Assembly: GCA_029378245.1 (NCBI GenBank) | Contig: JARKIF010000011.1 | Coordinates: 744,001 to 808,000, forward strand | Length of the DNA stretch: 64,000 nt | Direction of reading: 5' to 3' | From: Roridomyces roridus | Lineage: Eukaryota > Basidiomycota > Agaricomycetes > Agaricales > Mycenaceae | Shown here: positions 34,313-45,912 of the stretch, one piece after another | How positions within the stretch are numbered: position 1 is the first letter of the stretch | Layout of the letters: each line of letters begins with the position of its first letter | The notes under the pieces: generated by a model | Seen by the model: only the letters and a program-made list of their open reading frames with translations | Told to the model about the DNA's origin: nothing | Database searches by the model: none | Program-made: the position numbers and the translations under genes

Positions 34313-37300
34313 CTAGTCGGTTGATACCTCTGCACCTTCCTCAGAGTAGCAGTTTGCCCAGTGGGGACCCAAGCAGGACCGATTCAGTGCCAAATTGGTT
34401 TGAGGAGACTTGGAAATAATAAGAACACATGGTGGGGCAAGCAAAGTGTGCAGGAGCTCGGGTTGCCCCCAGAAGAGGCGATGCCCATGGATATCACGGA
34501 TCCATCCCTCTGGATCCACTTTCCACAGGCTTATTGAGTCTTCTGCCTGGGAAGCAACTGTGATGTGGTGGTACTGGGGGGTTTGGGTGTCCGGACTGCG
34601 AATGAGTGTCTTATGCTCAGGGAACAAGGATTGTGTTTGCACGGGTTGATCGTGTCCTGCAAGCTCCGACAGGTGTGCACCTGTCGCTGCATCCCAGATC
34701 TGTACTGTTTTGTCACTCGAGCCGGAAGCGAGTTGTTTGCCGTCCGGGGAGAATGCGACCGATTGCACCGACTTGTGGTGGCCGGCGAGCTCAAGCAGCT
34801 GTTTGCCTGTTCCTGCATCCCAGATGCGCACTGTTTTGTCACCTGAGCCAGAAGCAACCTGTTTGCCATCTGGGGAGAATGCCACTGATTGCACCGAGTT
34901 GTTGTGGCCGGCAAGCTCAAGCAGCTGTTTGCCTGTCACTGCATCCCAGATGCGCACTGTTTGGTCATCCGAGCCGGAAGCAACCTGTTTGCCATCTGGG
35001 GAGAATGCCACTGATTGCACCGATTTGTTGTGGCCGGCAAGCTCAAGCAGCTGTTTGCCTGTTGCTGCATCCCAGATGCGCACTGTGTTGTCAGCTGAGC
35101 CGGAAGCAACCTGTTTGCCATCTGGGGAGAATGCCACTGATTGCACCCAGTTGTTGTGGCCGGCAAGCTCAAGCAGCTGTTTGCCTGTCACTGCATCCCA
35201 GATGCGCACTGTTTGGTCATCCGAGCCGGAAGCAACCTGTTTGCCATCTGGGGAGAAGGCCACTGATTGCACCCAGTTGTTGTGGCCGGCAAGCTCAAGC
35301 AGCTGTTTGCCTGTTCCTGCATCCCAGATGCGCACTGTGTTGTCACTCGAGCCGGAAGCAACCTGTTTGCCATCTGGGGAGAATGCCACTGATCGCACCG
35401 ATTTGTCGTGGCCGGCAAGCTCAAGCAGCTGTTTGCCTGTTGCTGCATCCCAGATGCGCACTGTTTTGTCACTCGAGCCGGAAGCAACCTGTTTGCCATC
35501 TGGGGAGAATGCCACTGATTGCACCCAGTCGTCGTGGCCGGCAAGCTCAAGCAGCTGTTTGCCTGTTCCTGCATCCCAGATGCGCACTGTTTTGTCACTC
35601 GAGCCGGAAGCAACCTGTTTGCCATCTGGGGAGAATGCCACTGATTGCACCCAGTCGTCGTGGCCGGCAAGCTCAAGCAGCTGTTTGCCTGTCACTGCAT
35701 CCCAGATGCGCACTGTTTTGTCACTCGAGCCGGAAGCAACCTGTTTGCCATCTGGGGAGAATGCCACTGATTGCACCCAGTCGTCGTGGCCGGCAAGCTC
35801 AAGCAGCTGTTTGCCTGTTCCTGCATCCCAGATGCGCACTGTTTTGTCACTCGAGCCGGAAGCAACCTGTTTGCCATCTGGGGAGAATGCCACTGATTGC
35901 ACCCAGTAGTCGTGGCCGGCAAGCTCAAGCAGCTGTTTGCCTGTCACTGCATCCCAGATGCGCACTGTTTTGTCACTCGAGCCGGAAGCAACCTGTTTGC
36001 CATCTGGGGAGAATGCCACTGATTGCACCCAGTCGTCGTGGCCGGCAAGCTCAAGCAGCTGTTTGCCTGTTCCTGCATCCCAGATGCGCACTGTGTTGTC
36101 AGCTGAGCCGGAAGCAACCTGTTTGCCATCTGGGGAGAATGCCACTGATTCCACTGATTGCACCCAGTCGTCGTGGCCGGCAAGCTCAAGCAGCTGTTTG
36201 CCTGTCACTGCATCCCAGATGCGCACTGTTTGGTCAGCTGAGCCGGAAGCAACCTGTTTGCCATCTGGGGAGAATGCCACTGATCGCACCGATTTGTCGT
36301 GGCCGGCAAGCTCAAGCAGCTGTTTGCCTGTTGCTGCATCCCAGATGCGCACTGTTTTGTCACTCGAGCCGGAAGCAACCTGTTTGCCATCTGGGGAGAA
36401 TGCCACTGATTGCACCCAGTTGTCGTGGCCGGCAAGCTCAAGCAGCTGTTTGCCTGTTGCTGCATCCCAGATGCGCACGGTTTTGCCTGAGCAGGAAGCA
36501 ACCTGTTTGCCGTTGGGGGAGAATGCCATGGACAACACTGGGCCACTGGCCACTTCTATCCTCACTAATGTTCTTGCTACAACAGCGCCTCTGCATTTGA
36601 CTTGCACCACCCCGGGAAACCTTCTTTTCCAGCCCACCAGGCTATGTCCCTCATTCTGCAAGGCAATGCCCAACTCTGTGGCCAGGCTGCTGATGTATAA
36701 ATGTGGGGTTGAGTGCTTTGCGGCACCATTGAAAAATCCCGCCCACAACCGTTGACATGCCCTCAAGTAATCTTGCAGCTGCCCACTGTTTACCTTGATA
36801 TGTCAGTAAGAATACATTTCACAGCCATGCCATTCATTGACCCACCTTTGCATCCCACTCCTGAGTATTATAAAGTGCCACACGGCAGTCCAACCTCAAT
36901 AGATTCATTGCTTCCATCCAAAATAATATCTTCAAACTGCCGAACTGTTGCAAACTTTTTGAGAGTCTGTCAACCATCTTGCTGTTAGTATGCTGGACCA
37001 ATGTTAAGGCTGTTGCCCAGTACCGGCATGCATACTGAAGCTCTTTGGAAATTTGTTCATTGACCCTGGATGCTAACCCTGGATCCTCCTCATCCAGCAT
37101 GTAAGATGACTGAAGGCCACACATATTGAAATGGAGTGAATTCTCCAGTATTCGGAAACAATCTGCTGCCCGCATAGGCAAGTAATTGGTTGCAACTTCA
37201 GCATGTATGTATCGCTGAGGATCTGTGATGAAATCATCAAACGATTTGTGGTAGGAGTATACACATTTGTCTCTCTCGGAAATATAGAGCACAGCATATA

Positions 37301-39679
37301 GTGCATTCACTCTGTGTTTGACAGCTTCCTCATCAATGTTGTCTAAGTGGTCAACCACAAGTGGAGCAAGTTCCTGGACTGTTTGAGGTCTCCTTGAAGT
37401 AGCCACAATATACAGAATATGCTTTGAGAGTTCCACCTCAGTGCCTATATCTGGTAGAGCCTCATTAAGGATAGCCTTATACAAGGTATCGGTAGGCAAC
37501 TCCAGACTGCCAGATTTGGGCAGTCTGTCACTAGTGTAGATTTGTTGCATTCGTTTCTTGCGCTCTTTCTCTGACAATATGAACCCTGGGAAGAGAAGCC
37601 GTTTCACTGTTGCTGCATAGATGAAGATCCCCGCAGATTGTGCAACAATCAAGCTCTGGTCTGCCTCTGGAAGGGACCCAAATTCGGCAGTGACAAATTT
37701 TTGGACATCATCCCTAGCTGTTTCAGGATCCATGTGCTCAAGCTTATAAATACTGCCTGGTTCCAGATGCCTGCATCTTTCAACAATATCCGGGTGTGGT
37801 CGACTGGTGAGCAGGAACTTCAATCCTTGAAGTTCCTGGCCAACTGAGGCAATTTCCTGGATCAAGTCTTGGATGAAATGTGCTCCTCCAGCACCTTCAA
37901 TCTCATCCAGAGCATCAATCACTATGACTTGTGATGCTTGCTGACCTCTGTGTTTCTTCAATGATTTCATCCATGGGCCAATTAGCAACTCAGCCACATG
38001 GCGACTGGAAGCAGGAGCAAGCTGGTCAAGGTTCAAATCCCTCACAGCATATGCATAGGCAGTGTTCTCAGGGATGAGTTGGCGAACAATGGTAGGGATG
38101 ATTGACACTCGAGCTCGAGCCTGCTCATCATTCCGGGAGCAAAAGAATGAGGCCCCAAACTGTTTGTGCCCCTGCAACCACTTGCATAGTGTGTAGGCCA
38201 CAGTGGACTTGCCAGTACCAGCCATTCCACTGAGCCAGAAAACTGGGGAGGTATTGGGAGTTTATCTGCTGCCCACTTTTCAAGTTTGTGCAGCAACTCT
38301 TTCCGAGTTTCGGGTGTGCATTCTCGTCTGGGTGATACTGCTGCTCCTGTATCTGCATCAAACAAGGCTCTAGGCGCAAATGATGGGAGCATGGAAGCCT
38401 TGAATTGTTGTATCAGAATTGACATCCCATTTTGACTGGAGAACATTACCAAGGCAAAGTCCACATTTTTCTTCACATCCCTAGCAATTGCCTGAGTCAT
38501 TCTTCGCTGCTGAAGTGCTTAGAAGCTGCACTGTAAGATCAAAGAAGGAGTCACTAACATGATGATCATCTGTCCCTTGGTTCAGTTTGTCAATGCACTC
38601 AGTGATTTTGCTAGCAATTTCCTGTTGCTGATAGATTTTCTTTGCCACAGCTGTTGACTTGATATTGTGCATTTCCTTGGCTTGCTTTATAAGTAGGCTT
38701 GGAGGATTCAGTCATCATCATGATTATCATCAAGGATTGACCCACTCCACTAGCTCCCTGCTGCTTGCTGCAACATCAATACTGTACTTGTCACTCTCCA
38801 GGAGTATTTCTTCAACCTCCTCCAGCTGGGTTGACAGTTTGACAATGGTTTCCTCTAGAGCTTCCTTGTTCTCTATGTAGTCCTGAAAATGAGCATAAGC
38901 ATTGGACAAGGGACAAGACAGACACTATACCACTGCCACATCTGAGATAGTGTTGAAGATTTCAAATGGAGTGTTGAAGGGCTGGGGAACGAAGGGTGCT
39001 ATAAGTTTGCTGATCTGATGCAATCCCTGCCAAGTATGTTTGACCCTCTTGCCAATATCTTGTCTCCATGTGTCTGATTGGGTTTCAGCTACAGGCATTG
39101 CTCTCCTGGCAGCAGCAGCAGCAGGTGTTTGATTCAGAGAAGCAGTACTATGAGTTTCACTGTGCTCCTGGTTTTCTGTCAGCTGGATCCACAGCCGACC
39201 CAAATTCTTGTTCAAGTTGTCTGGCTTGAAAAGGGAAAGTTCAACAACTTTGTCTCTGTTAGTTGGAAAATGACCATATAGGGCTGAGACAAACCATGTG
39301 CAGTCTGGGATTTTTGGAGAAGATCCTGAATGGGAAAAGTCCCCTGGCAAACCAGCTTCGTGTTGGAAAGACCCCGGTGGAGAAGCTGAAATGTCAGCTG
39401 GGTATCTGTTGGACAGCTGTGTCATGAGTTGTCAGCCTTGAAGCATATCTGAGATGGTTTGTACAAACATTTTGGATTCATAATTCCAGTGTGGTTTGCC
39501 GCTTGACACCTCTTCAGTCCTGAACTCAGCAGAGCACCCGGTGACCTTGACATAAAATCGAGGTAGGGGCTTCCAGGGAAGTTGATCTGCACTTTGGACT
39601 ACACAGGCCAGGTGAGTCAGTTACCGGGTTCAAAGAGGATTCAAGACTGACCGAGTAGAGAATATGTCTTCATAGGCAT
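34313..39679 (-). CDS. C2-NACHT-WD40 NLR (HET-E/HET-D-like STAND protein)
   Basis: It starts at ATG 39679. Short introns join in phase: the first exon MPMKTYSLL continues into LPRFYVKVTGCSAEFR, a C2-like beta region ending VVELSLFKPDNLNKNLG. A helical stretch follows (QISKLIAPFVPQPFNTPFEIFN; IENKEALEETIVKLSTQLEE). ECTPETRKELLHKLEKWA then leads to the NACHT domain: Walker A GMAGTGKST (near 38220) and Walker B-like VIVIDALDEIEG (near 37925), then LTSRPHPDI. The C-terminus has 15 near-identical WD40 repeats (about 36540-34650). Such proteins act in fungal heterokaryon incompatibility and probably non-self recognition, with WD40 repeats binding ligand. One problem: between LPIPP and VFWLSGMAG (near 38247) the frame shifts by one base with no intron to explain it. 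The gene is either recently broken or carries a sequencing error. It is more AT-rich than its neighbours. Confidence 0.8.
34650..36540 (-). repeat. Fifteen near-identical 126 bp WD40 repeats
   Basis: Each unit is 42 residues: VAFSPDGKQVASGS-x-D-x-TVRIWDA-x-TGKQLLELAGH. Differences cluster at few places: after GS (S/A/D/G), D-K/Q/N, A/V/G before TG, the two residues after GH (D/N/H and N/K/D/Y) and the next W/S, V, Q/R. One unit carries a 9 base insertion (WVQSVESVAF). The last unit is diverged. Confidence 0.95.
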
Positions 39680-40140
39680 AGTGGTGCTGGGGGAGAGAGA
39701 AGAGAGGGACATCTCCTGCCACGTAGCAGCCTTGAGGCCCTTGTCAAAATCTTCCCAGAGCCTGTCAAATTGTGAGAGAGGTGCCATGGTCCCGGGTATG
39801 AAGGTCCTTGTTGGACAAAAGGCATTTCATGTGTTTACCGAACTGTGTTTGATGCAGATCTACTCCCCTACTCATAGATTTGTGTCGGAATTCTCTCACC
39901 AAGTGATGTCACCACGGTTTGCAAGTGTAGAGATGGCTTCCCGTTTGGGTGGGCGGGCATCATTGATGTTACGGCAGCCGCCATCAACACATCATACTTC
40001 AAAGTTGACAGTGGCACAGTGTTCCCAGCCCATGTTTTGTGCCAGGAAGGGTAGCTATGAATGGAAGCAGTGAGTTAGACTGTAGGAGTTGATGAATATA
40101 GTGTTAAATAACCATCTTTATGCTGGAAATCAGAGAAAAC

Positions 40141-40300
40141 ATCGACCATCAATTTACGGCCGTGTTACGGAAATACGGCCGGATACGGCACCGTGCCGTA
40201 CCGTCGGCAATATCGATGTCACGGCCGTGTGCCAAAACGGCCGTAATGTCTACGGTCGTGTCCGTTACGGTGCGGTGCCCAGCCCTACAATGGGCGCTGT
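40141..40300. repeat. CGGCCGT-rich palindromic segment, possible hAT-type transposon end
   Basis: Repeated TACGGCCGT and CGGCCGT words and the palindrome TACGGCACCGTGCCGTA occur here. The right border reads (complement) AGGGCTGGGCACCGCACC, similar to the CAGGGCTGGGC ends of many hAT MITEs. A matching left end was not found. It lies about 120 bases before the MYND-4 ATG. Confidence 0.4.
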
Positions 40301-40419
40301 GGGAATCAACTTCCAAGTCTTGCGCTCCATCTTACTCAGCCAAAACACCGATCGAACGGGTACATATGCGTCCCCTGACCTCGCCCCTATTCTTGTTTTT
40401 CATTCTAACCTCTTCATCC

Positions 40420-42249
40420 ATGCCAGCCGAACAACCACATGACCCTTTGCCCAACGTAAGCGCCACACCTTCGAGGGTAAGCCTTCTGCTCTACAATTGC
40501 ACCAAAGCAAACTATTCACCTCCCCTTTCCCAGTACATCGCCAGAGCACGCCATCAAAGTCCCGCAGGCCTAGCGGCGCTCTACGACCTCGCTTCAGTTT
40601 GGATTCACGTCCCCGATACCAGGGAGCTCGGCGCTGTTGGCGTCTTTATCTCACACCTTCGCCTAGAGAAGGTCCCATCCTCGGACGATCAGGGGCGGCA
40701 CCTTAGTCTCGAATTCGCACATGCCTCGCTGCGGGGTCTGGCTTCCATGGATCAGCGTCTCGATGAACCCGACTACACCGAGCAAGTCGACTCGATTGTC
40801 GCCGCATGGCCGGGAATCTTCGCCTGGGCGCACTACCTCTCGAAACGATATATCGAAAGGCGGGAAACAGAACTCACGGGACACCCCAGAATGGACGCCC
40901 TGATTCACTTCTTCAACAACTTTGTACACTCACGCAAGATGGGCCCGCGCCTGGCCGACACCCCCGGCTGTCTGGAGCTCGTGACCAAGATTTGGGTTGT
41001 TGCGGCTGTTTCGCAAGACGTCCACGACCTATCTGACAGCCTACGCTTTCTGGCCACACAAACAATGGGAATGCTGCTCGCACAGTCAGCGTCACTCGGC
41101 AAGACTGATGTCCACGATCGAGTGGTCCAAGCCGCTGGAGGCGACGCGGAATTGATGTTCCAGCTCCTCCTACGGCGCGTCAAACAGACGACTAAAAGGC
41201 CCAGCACGGACAACGACTTGTACAAGTTGAAGTGGTACTTCAACATAGTCACCGACTTTTGTCGGGCGAAGGCTCCCAATCCTCTGCCACGCGCATTTTA
41301 CGACGCGGGCGGCATGACAACCATGACCCGCGCGTTTGTCGCTATACCGGGGGCGATTGACAAGGACCTCCAGTCAAGCACGATAGGTGACCTGTTGACC
41401 TCGTGCATCAACTTCTTCCACCTCTACCTCGAAGGCGACACTTACCTTTCGGTCTTGCACGCAATGAAAGCGGGGTTCCTACACGCGTTTCTCGAGTGTT
41501 CACCCAGGATATTGAAGCTGAAGCAACAGATCACTGCCAGGGCCGTGGATATCGTGCACAACTTGCTCCCCCCGTACCCCGTGTACCGTTCGGTGTTCGA
41601 GGCGGTCTTTCCTTCCTTGGGGGAATTGAACGAGTCCGCGCGTCTCGGGCACCTGAAGATGCATCCCGTGGTTGCAGCAGCAATTTTGCCGCTCCTTACG
41701 TTTCCAGACAAACGGGGGTGTGCGCTGCAATATGAGGAGCAAGTGGAATCGCTTCGGGTTTGCGGCAACTATCAAGAAGTGTGTGAATTATGTAATGTAA
41801 ATCTTTTCTGAATCATACGCTCACCGTGTTCTTAGTGCCAACTCGTCTACCGGACCAACAGTTTCAAGGCGTGCAAGGCCTGCCAATCGGTGTATTATTG
41901 TTCGCCAGAGTGCCAGAGGGTCGACTGGAAGGCCAGACATCGCAAGTGGTGCAAGCTTACCATACAACCGGCGCCTGGGTACATTGCAATGTGGGCACAT
42001 GATGGCTGCCTTGTCAAGGTGTCACCGTATTTAAATGTACCCCCCTGCCACGGCAAGGTACAATGCATTGGGGCTACAACCCAGGGTGAACGGATAAGTA
42101 ACTCCCTCACGAAAGAGATGGAGATTTGTAACTTGTCCACTCGTAACCTCCCCAGGGCTTATCGTTTGCCTATCCTGCTGTCGCATCGACGCTCTCACAC
42201 GTCAACAAACTGTCGATTTCATCTTGACCTTGATAGAACCACGCTGTGA
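40420..42249 (+). CDS. MYND zinc-finger protein with a chimeric C-terminus (MYND-4)
   Basis: ATG 40420 begins MPAEQPHDPLPNVSATPSR; an intron (40477-40533, GTAAGC...CCCAG) follows, exactly where MYND-2 and MYND-3 have theirs. The large exon (to about 41789) reads without interruption: ELGAVGVFISHLRLEKVP, ADTPGCLELVTKIWVV, LPRAFYDAGGMTTMTRAF, YLEGDTYLSVLHAMKAGF. An intron with donor GTGTGT leads to the MYND exon: CQLVYRTNSFKACKACQ, VYYCSPECQ, DWKARHRKWCKL. There the family's C-terminal domain (FPDTPxEDLVPxxD) should follow. Instead about 40 unrelated residues lead at 42088 into the duplicated block, and the frame ends at 42249 in sequence that belongs downstream of the CAX gene. The finger is complete, but the tail is a junction product. 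Confidence 0.7.
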
Positions 42250-42253
42250 GGGC

Positions 42254-44650
42254 CTATAACACCTGATTGAAGAATATTTTTGATTCAGCGGTGGGTAGCT
42301 CACGATCATAACTACACCATGGTCAGTGAGAGAGACAAAGGACGGAAAGGAATACGCACACCAATACCCCAACATCGCGAACCCCTCGGCGTAATTCGTC
42401 TTTGCATCCGCGGTCACGTAGTTCAAAATAAAAGCCGAGCTGACGATGAGCGCGACCTCGAATGAATCTTCTCGACGGTGAGCTAGATCTCTGAGGGATG
42501 AGGGAGAGTAAGACGCACCGAAGAGCAGCGATATCGGGTGATTAGTCCACCAGCCCAGGAGGATGATAAAGGGCATCCAGAACATGATGAATTGGACGCT
42601 GGAGTCGATCGGGCGTGCGTTGGCGAGTGTGTCCTGCCAGAGGTTGTGTCACTGGAGATGTGCGGTGAGGATAAGATGGGAAGGGAGCGCACGGGTGGCT
42701 CGGATTGTCCCCGCCAAGATCGGATGGAGGCTCGGATTGCGAAGAGGATTGCGTTGAATGCTGTGAGGTTTCAAGCTCGGTTGGCGCATAGCAACATGAG
42801 GGGGTTGTCAGTATACGCACCATCGCCGGAGACAGAAACCCAGGGCAACAGAACGAGACCGAACCACCTGCACGCAGTAAATCCCAGATCAAGAACAGAT
42901 ATCCAAGAACACTCACTCCTTAGTGAACGTCCCTTGCACAATGTCCACGCTGTCGACTAGCTGAATTAGAGAGTAAGCGCAACGTCCAAAAAAGCACCTC
43001 CATACTTACCCATTCCGCAGTGATGACCGCAGTAGCGAGGGCGATCGCCACAAGACCAATGCACACCCACTGATTCACCTCCGGATCCTCCTCCTCAAAC
43101 TTTCGTGCTCGTTTCTTCAGCGCCTCGGAAGCCAGCGCATGCTCCGCCAAGTTGGATTTGCCTTCGCCAGGCGGTTTGTGCAAGAAAATCCTGGAACACA
43201 CGTATCTGCAGACGAGATGGTATCTCAGTGCGCGAAGAAGAGAATGGAAGGAAACGGATGGACACAGCCAGTAGGATAACAGCCAAACCACGGCTAATAG
43301 CGAGGATATTATTGCGATTCGTTTCATTTACAAGGGTCGTGGCAGCGCCGTCATCCATTCCTGAGAAGAATGCGGCTGGGAGTAACAGACAAAATACACT
43401 GCACAATTGTTGGCAAATAGAATTCAAGCGAGACTGGACGTACCCGATGGTAAGCAGCGTGTGATTGAGTTCCGTTACCGCTGGGTGCAAGTCCTGCTCC
43501 AAGAGATGCGAGCCGCCTGGGTGATGGCTCAGTGACCGCGGAGGCAAAACAACAAGGACGTACCCGTGACAAAGGCCACACCCGGGATGAGTAGAAGGCG
43601 GAGCAGTATGACGCCGATTAGACTTGACTGCAGCAATTTGAGCCTGTCGAGATATATTGAGAATTCTTGCGTACAACGGCTGGTTGAATACTGCTTACTC
43701 GCATTTTAGCAGCAGTATGATGGCCAGCGTAGCCCCGACGGAGCTGGACATCACATGAAGTTTCGCAAATCGCAACCGGAATAAACCACGTACTTGTTCA
43801 AAGTGACAACGAGTAACTCACCAAGATCTGGCCCGAGGTAGAACGTCATTTGATCTCCACCTGGTTCACAGCGTCGTCTGGGGTTCGCGATAGATACGCA
43901 AGAATGATCCCTACCGTATTCCAGAAGCTTGGCTAATGGTTTGAGAGCTAGAAAGGAGAAATAGAACGCCGTAGTCGCCTTGGAGGACCCCATGAAGTGG
44001 AAAACCCAGGAGAGAGGAAGGGCGATGAGGAGGAGGTTCATCCCTGTAGCGGTGGCGTATCAGAAAAGGGTAAAGGGCAGATTAACCGGACGTACAAGAA
44101 GATAATACGATCGCCTTTAGACTGCGGCTGACGCGGATTTGGCGCTTTCCCCGACGCAGGAATCGGTCCGTCAAGCTTCGGTGCTCGGCGAGCGGCTGGG
44201 ACGCTGATGCACCTAGAGGGTAGAGTTCGATGCCGGGCTCCGAAGTGCCTCCCTCTTCCCTCTCCTGGGCATCTGTTAATCGGTGGTAGGCTGAAGGCGA
44301 CTCTCTGGACATGCTGGAAGTCGAGAGGCGTTAGTGGGAATGGAAAGGTGAGATGGTCGTGGAGGGTACCTACGAGTCGCGTCAAGTACTGTCCCGGAGG
44401 CTGTATCCTCACCTCGTGTCTGACGTACACCCGGGTCCTTCACCACCGCCTTGACTGATTGTCCAATCGGATGCGCTGATCCCCGCTCCAGGATAGCATT
44501 GAATTCATTCTGGATTCATTCGCGCGAGTCGCTTGACGCGGTGAAGGGCTGAACAGAAGCCCAAGCTTCCGCCGCGCGACGAAGCCGCACAGCGTGGTGG
44601 CGGTCGGGAGCAACAGCCGTGCGTGATTGATCATCATAAATGATGGCCAT
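42254..44650 (-). pseudogene. CAX Ca2+/H+ antiporter with a premature stop (copy B)
   Basis: It is nearly identical to the intact copy at 20308-22688. At 44516-44518 the Trp codon of SSDSREWIQNEF is TGA, after about 45 residues. A smaller set of indels lies in the N-terminal tail (SPSAYHRL versus SPATKRSAYHRL, and extra EREE). The transport core is otherwise preserved (GGDQMTFYLGPDLGELLVVTLN; VSVSGDGAVAALNAI). Re-initiation downstream could still yield a transporter lacking the N-terminal tail, which often regulates CAX proteins; that is speculation. Confidence 0.75.
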
Positions 44651-44699
44651 TGATGTTTTGGATTGTTGTGGTTTCAACTTTCGGTCCCAGTTGCCTGCT

Positions 44700-45900
44700 C
44701 TCACTCAAGTTTCCCGAGTGGAACCCAAGTCACAGCAGCATACTCGGACGTGGCCAGGGAGCCGCTCGTACGTCATACTAGAAGTGGCTGTTCTTGAAAG
44801 AGAACCCGGGTTCGATTCCCGGTGTCCGACTCACGTTGCTGCGAGTGTCTTTTAATCTCTTTATGCGTGCTCGCGGCGTATTCCGTCGCGAGCTCAAAAT
44901 ACTAGTATCTGGCGCACCGTTCCCCTCTGTCCGAGTCCTGCCTGGTCTCTTTGACGCCGAGGCTGAGTTTGAGTCGCCACTTGCGGGGCGATCCCACTTG
45001 AAGCCGGCTCTCAGGCTGGAGTAGATCAGGGGGTGCAGTGAAGTAAGACTCAAAAAAAAAATCACTGGATTAGGAGGGAAAGTTCAAAGCGATCGTGACT
45101 GGATTCGAAATGCGAGCAGGAAACTCGGACGTGGCCAGGCGCCGGCCTCTGGGTCTGGCGCTCGGTTGAAAGTGCACTACGAAAACCTGGGTTCGACTCC
45201 CGGTGCGTATTGCAGTTGGTCTGAAATTGTTTTCTTTATCAACCATTCATCCGAGTTCACTGAAGTTGAGGCAAGTACACGGCACCTTGACTTTTTCATT
45301 CGTTCTACGCCCTCGACGCCGGAGGATTGATCATCATTGCGATGGCCAGTGTTTTGAGGTTCCCAGCGGCCTGCGTTCTCAGTCAAGTGTCTCGAGAAAC
45401 CTCAGTGTGTTGGATTTCAAGTCACAGCAGCTGCAGCACACTGCCACTATATGCTCCTCAACGTCTCGAGAACCGGTACCTGGGTTCGATTCCCGGCTTC
45501 CGACTTGGCCATGGCTACGTATGGTTCTTTTCTTCTCTTATTCCTTTTTGGGCGGAAGGTTCCGAGCGCAGGTTCTGCCTGGTCAACTGTCCTCTTGAGG
45601 CGCGAGTCCTGGGGCGTCACGGTTGCAACTTCCGACCGGGAGCCTTTCAGAGCCTTGAGGACCCAAAAGTTGTCGCTGGATTACAGTGAGGGAAAGGGAT
45701 TGACATTCGGTTCCAAAATGGAGTAGGTAACTCGGGCGTGGCAAGGCGGCCACTCGTGCTTCGTGTTCGAACCCGGGTTCGACTCCCGGCGTCCGACCTA
45801 CGGGAAACAGCTGCTTTTTCTCCGAAGATGCTTTTTCTCCACCATCCATCCATCCCCGAATTCACTGCAATATCGAGTCGAGTCAAGTACAAGCCATTCT
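44700..45900 (+). repeat. tRNA-like (SINE-like) array, copy B
   Basis: It corresponds to 22740-23860, with B-box cores near 44813, 45192, 45487 and 45777. It differs by several indels; the second unit keeps a fuller A-box side (CTCGGACGTGGCCAGGCGCC) than its copy A partner. Confidence 0.6.
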
Positions 45901-45912
45901 AGCCTTTTCACT

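Noticed and set aside
33766..34335. 189-codon minus-strand open frame
   Set aside because: Hydrophobic start followed by His/Pro/Thr-rich sequence, with no family resemblance or introns.
34606..36755. Very long open frames on the plus strand (664, 399 and 272 codons)
   Set aside because: They are the antisense of the WD40 array. Because the unit is 126 bases, a multiple of three, any stop-free frame stays open across all repeats.
39420..39440. Stop codon inactivating the NLR N-terminus
   Set aside because: It falls inside a plausible 48 base intron with a CTGAC branch and ACACAG acceptor, so the gene need not be broken there.
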